Assembly (NCBI RefSeq): GCF_900094575.1
Contig: NZ_FMAE01000004.1
Coordinates: 620,001 to 684,000, forward strand
Reading direction: 5' to 3'
From: Bradyrhizobium yuanmingense
GTDB taxonomy: Bacteria; Pseudomonadota; Alphaproteobacteria; Rhizobiales; Xanthobacteraceae
DNA length: 64,000 nucleotides
The notes beneath the pieces are model-generated. The model did not search any database. It had not been told where the DNA came from and was given only the letters and a program-made list of their open reading frames with translations. Shown here piece after piece: positions 23,641-30,583 of this stretch. How positions within the stretch are numbered: the first letter of the stretch is position 1; every line of letters begins with the position of its first letter. The translations under genes were made by a program, and so were the position numbers.

Positions 23641-23654
23641 TTGAGCTGCATCAA
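23641..23654 (+). promoter_or_regulatory. FixK/FNR-type box upstream of PNPOx-like gene
   Basis: TTGA-GCTGCA-TCAA is a perfect TTGA-N6-TCAA dyad centred 63 bp before the start codon at 23711. A -10-like TATCGT at 23675-23680 fits a class II activator position. This is the FixK2/FnrN recognition pattern of rhizobia. Confidence 0.65.
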
Positions 23655-23710
23655 CGGCACTGCGCGCGGGGATCGTATCGTGTCTTCAGGAATGACCGCC
23701 GGAGGCAGCG

Positions 23711-24163
23711 ATGGACGACACACTCAGACGAAAAATCCAGACCTTGCTGGACCAGCACCGCACGATGCGGATCGCGACGCTTCGCGCCGATGGCTGGCCG
23801 CAAGTGACGACCGTCGGCTATGCCAACGAAGGTTTCACCATCTACTTTCTCTGCGGCCCCGACAGCCAGAAGGCGCAGAACATCTCGCGGGACGAGCGTG
23901 TGTCGCTGACGATCGATGACGATCCCGCGCAAGTGATGGAGATCACCGGCCTGTCCATGGCGGCGCGGGCGGTGGCCGTGACCGATCCAGCCGAGGCCGA
24001 GAAGGCGATCGCGCTTCTGATGGCGCGCTATCCCGAGCAGAAGGCCATCGGCCTCCCCATGCCGAAGCCATCCGAGGTGCGGCTGATCCGTCTCACGCCG
24101 ACGGTGATCTCGCTGCTCGATTATTCCAAGGGATTCGGCCACACCGATCTCGTCACGTGCTGA
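23711..24163 (+). CDS. Pyridoxamine 5'-phosphate oxidase-fold flavoprotein
   Basis: A 150-residue PNPOx-like split-barrel protein (RTMRIATLRADGWPQVTTVGYANEGFTIYFLCGPDSQKAQNISRDERVSLTID). Family members bind FMN or F420, or heme in some groups, and include reductases and heme-degrading enzymes. The residues for pyridoxal phosphate synthesis are not apparent, so it should not be called pdxH. An upstream FixK-type box suggests induction at low oxygen, together with the cytochrome c gene that follows. Confidence 0.8.
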   Translation: MDDTLRRKIQTLLDQHRTMRIATLRADGWPQVTTVGYANEGFTIYFLCGPDSQKAQNISRDERVSLTIDDDPAQVMEITGLSMAARAVAVTDPAEAEKAIALLMARYPEQKAIGLPMPKPSEVRLIRLTPTVISLLDYSKGFGHTDLVTC

Positions 24164-24184
24164 GGACGCGAGCTGCGAGCTGGC

Positions 24185-24198
24185 TTGACGCAGATCAA
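24185..24198 (+). promoter_or_regulatory. FixK/FNR-type box upstream of cytochrome c gene
   Basis: TTGA-CGCAGA-TCAA is a second perfect TTGA-N6-TCAA dyad, centred 65 bp before the start at 24257. It lies between the stop of the PNPOx-like gene and the cytochrome gene, so it can only serve the latter. Confidence 0.65.
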
Positions 24199-24256
24199 GC
24201 TGGCGTCGTGGTGCACATCTAAGCTGCTCCACGATTCAATGCCGTGAGGTCGGGCG

Positions 24257-24616
24257 ATGTCGCACAATGTTCGAATCTCCATCGGCATCGCCGTCCTGAT
24301 CGCGCTGTCGGTGCTGTTTCTCTTCAGCGTCGTTCACACCGCCGCCGGGGCGCCGAGGCCCGGCTCGCGCGCGGTCGCCGCAGGTCATCGCCTGGCGCAG
24401 GCGTGGTGCCAGTCGTGTCACGCGATCGAGCCGCACATGGCCGGCTTCTTCGACGAGGCACCGAGCTTCCAATCCATCGCCGACCGCAAGGGCACCACCG
24501 CGCTCTCGCTCAAGGTGTTCTGGCGGACCAGTCACCAGACCATGCCGAATCTCGTGATCTCGCCGGAGCAGGCCGAGGTGCTATCGGCCTATATCCTGAG
24601 CCTGAAGCGCAATTGA
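24257..24616 (+). CDS. Membrane-anchored mono-heme cytochrome c
   Basis: A 119-residue protein with an uncleaved-looking N-terminal hydrophobic helix (residues 7-27). A small class I cytochrome c domain follows, with heme attachment motif CQSCH at residues 51-55 and likely axial Met96 in HQTMPNL. It would carry electrons on the periplasmic side. The FixK-type box in front points to use under microaerobic conditions, for example donating to a high-affinity oxidase or a denitrification enzyme, but no oxidase is encoded here. Confidence 0.85.
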   Translation: MSHNVRISIGIAVLIALSVLFLFSVVHTAAGAPRPGSRAVAAGHRLAQAWCQSCHAIEPHMAGFFDEAPSFQSIADRKGTTALSLKVFWRTSHQTMPNLVISPEQAEVLSAYILSLKRN

Positions 24617-24633
24617 GGGCCGGCTCAAGCAAG

Positions 24634-24740
24634 TGTTGCGAAAACAACCCCATGCACAGTAGCCATCCCCATGGAATTGCTCGGGGTTTTTCCCGATTTC
24701 GGCAAAATCGAACAGGATTTGACCCGTCGGGCAAAACAAT
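24634..24740. repeat. Probable interspersed intergenic repeat
   Basis: The non-coding segment begins GTTGCGAAAACAACCCCATG and ends near GACCCGTCGGGCAAAAC. I recall very similar intergenic stretches in other Bradyrhizobium genomes, but only one copy is in this window, so the repeat call rests on that memory. It adjoins a palindromic element at 24790. Confidence 0.4.
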
Positions 24741-24789
24741 GGCATGATGCCATCGTGGAACGCGGTCGGGGGCGTCGGGTGCGGCACCA

Positions 24790-24823
24790 TCCCGGATTAC
24801 GCTTGCGCTCCGTCCGGGCTACG
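24790..24823. repeat. Palindromic repeat, CCCGGAT...GGGCTACG family (short copy)
   Basis: TCCCGGATTACGCTTGCGCT and CCGTCCGGGCTACG match the ends of the longer element at 6751-6864. It lies 30 bp before the VOC gene. Confidence 0.65.
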
Positions 24824-24852
24824 CTCGCGCCTCAACTTGCGACGAGCCGCTC

Positions 24853-25257
24853 ATGAGCTTCCTCCTCAACATCGATGTTCCCGACGTGGCGAAAGCCACG
24901 ACGTTCTACACCGAAGCCTTTGGCCTCTCGGTCGGCCGCCGTTTCGGCGCCGACTTCGTCGAGCTCAACGGCTGGCCCGCACCGGTGTATCTCTTGACCA
25001 AGCAGGTCGGCACCATCGGCGCCGGCGGCGACCGCCGCCGCTATGAACGGCACTGGACGCCGGTGCATATCGACGTCGTCGTCGACGATGTCGACGTAGC
25101 TGTCGCGCGTGCGCTCGCTGCGGGTGCGATTCTGGAGGTGCCGGCGAGCGATGCGCCGTATGGGCGGATCGCGATGCTGGCCGATCCGTTCGGGCACGGT
25201 TTTTGTCTGTTGGCGTTCAGCGCGCAAGGGTATGACGCGTTGCTTGAAGGTGCGTAG
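24853..25257 (+). CDS. VOC (glyoxalase/dioxygenase fold) family protein
   Basis: A 134-residue protein with two beta-alpha-beta-beta-beta units of the vicinal oxygen chelate fold: LLNIDVPDVAKATTFYTEAFGLSVGRRFG first, and VHIDVVVDDVDVAVARALAAGA with MLADPFGHGFCLLAF second. Possible metal ligands include His and Glu at the canonical positions, but the specific activity (glyoxalase, resistance protein, epimerase) cannot be told. It stands alone between repeat copies. Confidence 0.82.
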   Translation: MSFLLNIDVPDVAKATTFYTEAFGLSVGRRFGADFVELNGWPAPVYLLTKQVGTIGAGGDRRRYERHWTPVHIDVVVDDVDVAVARALAAGAILEVPASDAPYGRIAMLADPFGHGFCLLAFSAQGYDALLEGA

Positions 25258-25320
25258 CCTAATCCGGGCCGAGCGTGCTGAGCGCCACCCGGATTGCGCT
25301 TTGCTCCATCCGGGCTACGA
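25258..25320. repeat. Palindromic repeat, third copy of CCGGGCTACG family
   Basis: AATCCGGGCCGAGCG...CACCCGGATTGCGC...TCCATCCGGGCTACGA repeats the motifs of the element at 6751-6864. It starts directly after the VOC stop codon and could fold as a transcript-end hairpin. Confidence 0.7.
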
Positions 25321-25355
25321 TCGCCTGCGGAAAGCTGCGCCGACATCGGAGCGAC

Positions 25356-26003
25356 ATGCCAAAGAAGCTGAAGACGTACCAGACCTCGCTCGGCTTCTAC
25401 GATCAGGCGATCGCCGCGCCCTCGATGAAGGCGGCGCTTGCTGCCTGGGGCGCCAGCTCCAATCTGTTCCATCAGGGTGTCGCCAGGGAGACCGACGACC
25501 CTGATGTCGTCGCTGCAACCATGGCGAAGCCGGGCGTGGTGCTGAGGCGCCCGGTCGGCTCGGACGGCCCGTTCACCGAGAGCGCGGAGCTGCCGACCGA
25601 TCTCGGCGAGGGCGAGAGCAAGAGCAAGACTAAGAGCAAGACCAGGTCCAGGAGCAAGGCGACGTCAAAGACGCGTCCCGCCAAGACGGCCCGGAATGCA
25701 TCCCGCGAGATCGACGATGCGGCCGCGCGCAAGGCCGCCGCGGCATTCGAGAAGGAGGAGCGACGCCGCGAGGCAGCGCGTGCCAAGGAGGAGGCCGCTC
25801 GCGCCAAGGAGCGTGCGCGGCGCGACAAGGCGGTTGCCGCGGCGGAAGCAGCGCTCGACAAGGCAACACGCGAGCACGAAGCGAAGGCCGGGGCGATCGA
25901 AGCCGAGCGGGCCGCGCTCGAGGCGCGCGCCGAAGCGGAGCAGGAGCGCTGGGACAAGCAGAGGCACAAGCTGGATCAGGCGCTGCGCCGCGCGCGCGAG
26001 TGA
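25356..26003 (+). CDS. TolA-like charged helical protein
   Basis: A 215-residue soluble protein. The first 90 residues form a small domain (MPKKLKTYQTSLGFYDQAIAAPSMKAALAAWGASSNLFHQG...). A Ser/Lys-rich linker follows (KSKTKSKTRSRSKATSKTR), then about 100 residues of Ala/Glu/Arg/Lys helix resembling the TolA central domain. No membrane anchor is present, so it is not TolA itself. Proteins with this N-terminal domain are common in Bradyrhizobium and unassigned. GGA 8 bp before ATG 25356 supports the start. Confidence 0.65.
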   Translation: MPKKLKTYQTSLGFYDQAIAAPSMKAALAAWGASSNLFHQGVARETDDPDVVAATMAKPGVVLRRPVGSDGPFTESAELPTDLGEGESKSKTKSKTRSRSKATSKTRPAKTARNASREIDDAAARKAAAAFEKEERRREAARAKEEAARAKERARRDKAVAAAEAALDKATREHEAKAGAIEAERAALEARAEAEQERWDKQRHKLDQALRRARE

Positions 26004-26067
26004 GGAGCAGGTGCCGACGTCCGGGACTTCTGCTGCTCATCCAGACCACTCTTGCGTCATACTCGCC

Positions 26068-26153
26068 GTCATTGCGAGCGGTGCGAAGCAATCCAGGCTC
26101 CCTCCGCGGAAGGACTCTGGATTGCTTCGTCGCAAGTGCTCCTCGCAATGACG
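26068..26153. repeat. Palindromic repeat, GTCATTGCGAG family
   Basis: GTCATTGCGAGCGGTGCGAA at the left end and CTCGCAATGAC at the right end are complementary, with an inner AATCCAG...CTGGATT pair. This hairpin element is common between bacterial genes. Only one copy is seen in this window. Confidence 0.7.
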
Positions 26154-26263
26154 GGGAGAGGTCGGAGCGCCAAAGCTCACAGCGCTTATGTCCGCACCTC
26201 GCGCGAAATTTGCTTGCCTCGGCTGGCATCCTTTTGCACTCTTTAAGCGAAGGAGACTAACGC

Positions 26264-26545
26264 ATGACCAAGATGACTGCCGCCTGCGCGCTCGGAACCG
26301 CCCTGGTTCTGAGCAGCCTTGCAATCTCGGACGCCGAAGCCCGGACGCGGAGAGCCGTCGTCGTTCGCGCGCCGCAGGAGCGGCTCATCGTCACGGCGCC
26401 GGTGCTGAGGCCGACGCCGTGGGACTACAACATCGTGCCACGCTATCGCTATCGCCCCGAGCACGACCGGGTCGATCCCTACGGCCCGCCCTTGGTGCCG
26501 TCCTACGTGCGCTATGAGGGATGGCGCTGGCCGTATTGGTGGTGA
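26264..26545 (+). CDS. Small exported Arg/Pro/aromatic-rich protein
   Basis: A 93-residue protein with a signal peptide (MTKMTAACALGTALVLSSLAISDAEA). The mature part is rich in Arg, Pro, Tyr and Trp and ends in WRWPYWW. The start has an AAGGAG site. Its composition suggests a small periplasmic or envelope-associated protein. I recognise no family with known function. Confidence 0.65.
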   Translation: MTKMTAACALGTALVLSSLAISDAEARTRRAVVVRAPQERLIVTAPVLRPTPWDYNIVPRYRYRPEHDRVDPYGPPLVPSYVRYEGWRWPYWW

Positions 26546-26725
26546 AGGCCGACGGACGCCAAACTGATCGGCGCATGAGCGTACGCTGACAGATGCAGGA
26601 CGTGCATCTGCTCGTCATGGTCTCCACTTTCCATTCGGCAGAGAAGCGAAAGGGGGCGGGGCTGCGCCGCCCGTGCTCCTACGGCCGCTCCGGTCCTTGC
26701 CTCTGATAACCAGGGGTTGTACGCT

Positions 26726-26742
26726 GCACTGCAGAAAAATGC
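26726..26742. promoter_or_regulatory. 17-bp element shared with 20.7-kb promoter, copy 2
   Basis: GCACTGCAGAAAAATGC lies 25 bp before the desaturase start and matches 16 of 17 bases of the copy at 20709-20725. It includes TGCA at both ends (TGCA-N11-TGCA from 26725 to 26743). Confidence 0.5.
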
Positions 26743-26766
26743 ATAGGCGTAAATGGATCGGCTGAA

Positions 26767-27807
26767 ATGAGCGTGGTTGAGAGCGTGGCGTCCGAGCAGC
26801 TTTCGGAGCCGAAGATGCCGCCGGGCGTGCTGACCGAAGGTCCGGTGGTCGAGGCCAAGTTTCGCGATTCCTACATCTCGTTCGCCATCATGGTCGGCGG
26901 CTCGGTCGCGGCGCTGGTCTGGGCCTTCTGGCAAGGCATCGGCTGGGTCGAGGTTTCGGTCTTCGCCGGCACGTTCATCATGTCCACGATCGGCATCGGC
27001 TTCATGCATCGCTACTTCGTGCACCGCAGCTTCCGCTGCGGTCCGGTGATGCGGACGATCTTCGCCGCGCTCGCGACCATGGCGGTGCAGGGCTCGATCC
27101 TGAAATGGGTGAGCAACCATCGGCGGCACCATCTGCACTCCGACCGGCCCGGCGACGTGCACAGCCCCTATTACGACGGCGGCGGCAATCCCTATACCAG
27201 CTTCGCCAAGGGCATGACGCATGCGCAAGGCGGCTGGGTGTGGGACCGCGAGACCACCGATGCCAGCTACTACGCCAAGGACATCCTGGCCGACCCGATC
27301 GCGATGTTCTTCACCAGGACGCGCTGGTACTGGTACGCGCTCTCGGCGCTGATCATTCCGGGCGCCATCGGCTACTCCTTCGGCGGCGTGCGCACGATGA
27401 TCGGCTGCATCCTGTTCGCCGGCCTGTTCCGCAGCTACCTGATGACGATGGCGACCTCGCTGGTGAACTCGGTCTGCCACAGCGATGGCCGCTGGGGCTA
27501 CCGCCGCTTCGAGACCCATGACGGCACGACGAACGAGCTGGTGACCACGCTGCTCACCTTTGGCGAAGGGCTGCACAACAACCATCACCGCTTTCCGCGC
27601 GATGCCTACATCTCGCACGCTTGGTACGAGGTGGACATCAACGGATTGATCATTCTGGGATTGGGGAAGCTCGGGCTGGTGCATGATATTTTCGCGGCGG
27701 GCGGTGCCGGCCGCCAACGTGCGGCGGATGCAGGGCTGGGCGAGCCTGCGCCAGCCGCCGTCGGGAATGCCTTCGAGGGCGACGACCTTCGCGCCCCCGG
27801 AACATAA
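26767..27807 (+). CDS. Acyl-CoA (fatty acid) desaturase
   Basis: A 346-residue membrane-bound di-iron enzyme with all three histidine boxes: HRYFVH at residues 81-86, HRRHH at 118-122 and HNNHH at 270-274. Four hydrophobic helices surround them. It introduces a cis double bond, most likely delta-9, into a saturated acyl chain using O2, and so adjusts membrane fluidity. The C-terminal 30 residues are low-complexity. The 17-bp element just upstream may be its control site. Confidence 0.9.
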   Translation: MSVVESVASEQLSEPKMPPGVLTEGPVVEAKFRDSYISFAIMVGGSVAALVWAFWQGIGWVEVSVFAGTFIMSTIGIGFMHRYFVHRSFRCGPVMRTIFAALATMAVQGSILKWVSNHRRHHLHSDRPGDVHSPYYDGGGNPYTSFAKGMTHAQGGWVWDRETTDASYYAKDILADPIAMFFTRTRWYWYALSALIIPGAIGYSFGGVRTMIGCILFAGLFRSYLMTMATSLVNSVCHSDGRWGYRRFETHDGTTNELVTTLLTFGEGLHNNHHRFPRDAYISHAWYEVDINGLIILGLGKLGLVHDIFAAGGAGRQRAADAGLGEPAPAAVGNAFEGDDLRAPGT

Positions 27808-28051
27808 TCGTGCCCGCCAATGGCGGGCGCGATGCGGATTTCCGCTGCGCAGGCGGTTCGCCGGACGTTGAGGTTGGCGACAGTGCCGGTCGAACTCGTC
27901 GTCAGGTTCGCGCGTTCGAACAGGTGCACGGAAAAATTGAAGTTTGATGGCTCGCCGTCTCTGCGTGCAGAGTTGGCGATTGGGTAAAAGTGGCAAAGTG
28001 GAGACTGTCAAGAATACATAGAGGTAGAACGGCATTTATCCCCGTAATAAA

Positions 28052-28089
28052 CCCAATGCTGCTTGGGGTTTTCAGCGCGTATTGGGAGG
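28052..28089 (+). promoter_or_regulatory. Possible leader RNA switch occluding a ribosome binding site
   Basis: CCCAAT at 28052-28057 can pair with TTGGG at 28063-28067, which is followed by GTTTTC. Alternatively it can pair with ATTGGG at 28081-28086, which overlaps the GGGAGG ribosome binding site of the gene at 28096. The two helices exclude each other. Short stems make this tentative. Confidence 0.3.
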
Positions 28090-28095
28090 ACAGTC

Positions 28096-28599
28096 ATGGC
28101 AAGTGTCGAACAATTGCACAGACGGGACGGAGTGAACTTGGTCCAACTCGAAGCGGACATCACTTCGATCCGGTCGGGAAACTCCATTACTTCAGTTAAT
28201 CTGCCTGATTACGTGGAGCACACCGCGGGCGTGTCGCGCGTCGGTGCGCTCAGTGCAGAAGCGGTCATTCGCGACTATGAGTCCGCTGCAAAAGAGATCG
28301 AGGCCATGGGCACCGAGTTGATCGACGCCGCGCAAAAATGCGAGGCGCTGACGGCCCAGGTTCATGATGCGATCGCCTTCATGCGAGAAACGGCGGCAGG
28401 CTATCGCGAAGAGGGACGCAAGATCTTCAAGCGTATCGAAGAATGCGCGCTGTTCACCGAAGACGTTCGCAAGACCTGCGAACAGGTCAAACGCAGAATG
28501 GCTGAAGTCTCGGTCGGCCCTTCCGATGAGGAGCTTGCGCCGCAAGAGCCCGAGCTGACGGGGATCGCGGCCAAGGTGACGATGAGCGAGATACGCTGA
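28096..28599 (+). CDS. Coiled-coil protein of unknown function
   Basis: A 167-residue soluble protein. Its N-terminal 60 residues are mixed (MASVEQLHRRDGVNLVQLEAD). A long charged helix then runs from about residue 65 to 140 (DYESAAKEIEAMGTELIDAAQKCEALTAQVHDAIAFMRETAAGYREEGRKIFKRIEE) and looks like a coiled coil. The tail is acidic. No family is recognised; similar lineage-specific proteins occur in Bradyrhizobium. GGGAGGA lies 6 bp before ATG 28096. Confidence 0.65.
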   Translation: MASVEQLHRRDGVNLVQLEADITSIRSGNSITSVNLPDYVEHTAGVSRVGALSAEAVIRDYESAAKEIEAMGTELIDAAQKCEALTAQVHDAIAFMRETAAGYREEGRKIFKRIEECALFTEDVRKTCEQVKRRMAEVSVGPSDEELAPQEPELTGIAAKVTMSEIR

Positions 28600-28605
28600 G
28601 GGGAG

Positions 28606-28745
28606 CGTAGGGTGGGTTAGCTGCGCGACTGCGCAAGGCGCAGTTCGCGCAGCGTAACCCACCACCTCTGCCTCCGCGGAAATCAAAGAGGCGGGTTACG
28701 CCAGCGGACTGCGCTTCGCGCCGCGGCAGGCTAACCCACCCTACG
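28606..28745. repeat. Palindromic repeat, GTAGGGTGGGTTAG family (full copy)
   Basis: CGTAGGGTGGGTTAGCTGCG at the left and GGCAGGCTAACCCACCCTACG at the right are inverted copies. Inner GCGCAGTTCGCGCAGCGTAACCCACC and GGCGGGTTACGCCAGCGGACTGCGC arms make a branched palindrome of about 140 bp. A near-identical copy lies at 30416-30555. Confidence 0.8.
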
Positions 28746-28778
28746 CACTTCAAATCCAATCGCGCCTTCGAAACGGGC

Positions 28779-29792
28779 TCACCAATCGGGATCGCCGTAA
28801 TAATAAGGGTCGGCCATATAGCGCGGCGGCATCCAGCCGCCTCGCGGCGGCGGCCTCGTCCGCCGTGGCGCGGCGTCTGGTAGGTGCGCCCGGGCACGCG
28901 CAGCCGTGTCATTGTTGACCACGCTGCGCGCGACGGGCTTCGCAGGTGCAGAGGCGGATGACGCCGATGACGCGCTCAGTTGCGTTTGCAACGCCTGGAC
29001 CTGCGCGGCGAGGCGCGCATTGTCCGCCGCGTCCTTCTCCTGCGCGGCCTTGAGCTGCTCGATGGTGGCGGCCTGGTCGCGCAGGGTCTGCTCGCTGCGG
29101 CTCTTCAACTGCTCGAGCTTGCCGTTGATGTTCGCAAGCTCGCTCGTGATGGCATTGAGCGATTGCGCGAGCTCGGACGATGACGGCTCGGCCGCCGTGG
29201 CGGCAGGCTTCGGGGCGCTTTCGGTGTCCTTGGGCCCCGGCGGCGCAGGCACCGGGCTCGGCTCATCCGCGGCCGCCAGCAGCACCGTTGCCGGCTGCGC
29301 CGGACTTTCCGCCGCGGACGCTTGCGGGGGCGCGCTCGCGGGTGGAGCCCATCGCGCCATGATGGACTTGCCGATCGATGTCGCCTCGTCGCTGTATTGC
29401 GATGCGACGGCGGCGCCGAGAAGGCCGATCGCCATCACGAGAATGGCCAAAGCGCGCATCATGGCCCTGTCTCCCCTCAGGCCCTGATTGCGTGGCTTGG
29501 TGTTTAGAGACTTGGCATCAGGCGCCGCCGCCTTGCTTGTGGATGTGGCGGCTGCCGTCGCGGCGGCGCTTGCGTGGAAGGTCCGCGGGGCTTCGCTGCT
29601 CCGTTCCATTCCGGAAACCAGCCGGTCCAGCCGCGCGAGGTCTTCCTCTGCGCTCTTGATCCGGTCGTAGGCCCGCGCCAGCCCACCCTCGGCGCGCGCC
29701 TCGTCCGGCTTGGACGCATCAGGCTTGGCGGTATCAGGCTTGGCGTTATCGGTCTTGCCGGTATCAGGCTTGGGGTCGTTCGTGTCAGGCAT
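28779..29792 (-). CDS. Single-pass membrane coiled-coil protein, paralog of 11541-12614
   Basis: A 337-residue protein. It starts with KPDxxKPD-type tandem repeats, then an RIKSAEEDLARLDRLVSGMER helix and a basic patch before a membrane helix (ALAILVMAIGLLGAAVASQY). An Ala/Pro linker follows, then a coiled coil (LNAITSELANINGKLEQLKSRSEQTLRDQAATIEQLKAAQEKDAADNARLAAQVQALQTQL) and a Pro/Tyr-rich end. ATG 29792 has GGAGAG 8 bp upstream. The layout matches the protein at 11541-12614. Function is unknown. Confidence 0.7.
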   Translation of the reverse strand: MPDTNDPKPDTGKTDNAKPDTAKPDASKPDEARAEGGLARAYDRIKSAEEDLARLDRLVSGMERSSEAPRTFHASAAATAAATSTSKAAAPDAKSLNTKPRNQGLRGDRAMMRALAILVMAIGLLGAAVASQYSDEATSIGKSIMARWAPPASAPPQASAAESPAQPATVLLAAADEPSPVPAPPGPKDTESAPKPAATAAEPSSSELAQSLNAITSELANINGKLEQLKSRSEQTLRDQAATIEQLKAAQEKDAADNARLAAQVQALQTQLSASSASSASAPAKPVARSVVNNDTAARARAHLPDAAPRRTRPPPRGGWMPPRYMADPYYYGDPDW

Positions 29793-29920
29793 CGATGCGC
29801 TCTCCATCCGGTCGGGCGTCAATGGGAGGCAGTCCGATCAAGGATAGGTCTCGCTGCTATCAGACACAACGCGTGTGCAAAGGAGAAATTATGACGGGCG
29901 AGGGAGCGGGCGGCGTGAGC

Positions 29921-29970
29921 GCGTAGGATGGGTTGTCGCCGCGACTGCGCAAAGCGCATTTCGTAGGGTA
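29921..29970. repeat. Partial copy of the GTAGGGTGGGTTAG repeat
   Basis: GCGTAGGATGGGTTGTCGCC followed by GCGACTGCGCAAAGCGCATTTCGTAGGGTA matches the left half of the element at 28606-28745, but the right half is missing. It is probably a decayed copy. Confidence 0.6.
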
Positions 29971-30034
29971 GTCGAGCGGATCGAAGCGATCCCAGGGGCG
30001 TCCAGCCCCGCGGCGCCATGAGCGTTCGCTGACG

Positions 30035-30060
30035 GGAACGGGCGCTAGTCCATTCCGTTT
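30035..30060 (+). promoter_or_regulatory. EcfG-type promoter
   Basis: GGAAC at 30035-30039 and CGTTT at 30056-30060 with a 16-bp spacer form a perfect EcfG consensus. The expected transcript start near 30066 is 25 bp before the small exported repeat protein gene. Confidence 0.7.
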
Positions 30061-30090
30061 CCTTTGAGGGGTTTGTCAGAGGAGGACAAC

Positions 30091-30393
30091 ATGAAAGCAA
30101 TGATCATCGTGCTTTCGGCTGCCGTTGTCATGGCTACAGCCCCAGCCGTGTTTGCTCAGGGCGTATCGAGCAAGACGCCGGGTCATGAGATGCAGCAAAT
30201 GGGTTCCAAGAAGGGCGAGCCGGGCGCTTCCAGCTACGCTCCGGGACACAAGAAGAAGCAGCACGCGAAGTCCTCGAAGAGAACCAGCCCCGGCGCGTCG
30301 AGCTACGCTCCAGGACGGACTACAGGGCAAACCACAGGTCAAACCACAGGCGCGGGCACCGGGTCGACCACCGGCACGAAGTCAGGATACTGA
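30091..30393 (+). CDS. Small exported repeat protein
   Basis: A 100-residue protein with a signal peptide (MKAMIIVLSAAVVMATAPAVFA). The mature part is basic and contains two copies of PGASSYAPG (residues about 45-53 and 67-75), a Lys/His cluster and a Thr/Gly-rich tail made of TTGQ repeats. It is likely unfolded and periplasmic. AGGAGG precedes ATG 30091. The perfect EcfG-type promoter suggests induction in general stress. No named family is recognised. Confidence 0.7.
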   Translation: MKAMIIVLSAAVVMATAPAVFAQGVSSKTPGHEMQQMGSKKGEPGASSYAPGHKKKQHAKSSKRTSPGASSYAPGRTTGQTTGQTTGAGTGSTTGTKSGY

Positions 30394-30415
30394 ACTTCAG
30401 GCGGTCCTCAGGCGC

Positions 30416-30555
30416 CTAGGGTGGGTTAGCTCCGCGACGGCGCAAAGCGCAGGTCGCGTAGCATAACCCACCTCATTCATCTCGGCGCGCGGAGAGGTGG
30501 TGGGTTACGCCGGCGGACCGCGCTTCGCGCAACCGCCAGCTAACCCACCTTACGT
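30416..30555. repeat. Palindromic repeat, GTAGGGTGGGTTAG family (second full copy)
   Basis: CTAGGGTGGGTTAGCTCCGC at the left and GCTAACCCACCTTACG at the right enclose inner arms GTAGCATAACCCACC and GGTGGGTTACGCC. It differs from the copy at 28606-28745 at scattered positions but keeps the same folding pattern. Confidence 0.8.
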
Positions 30556-30583
30556 CCCGCGGCGCCGCAATGTGCACCCGTCG

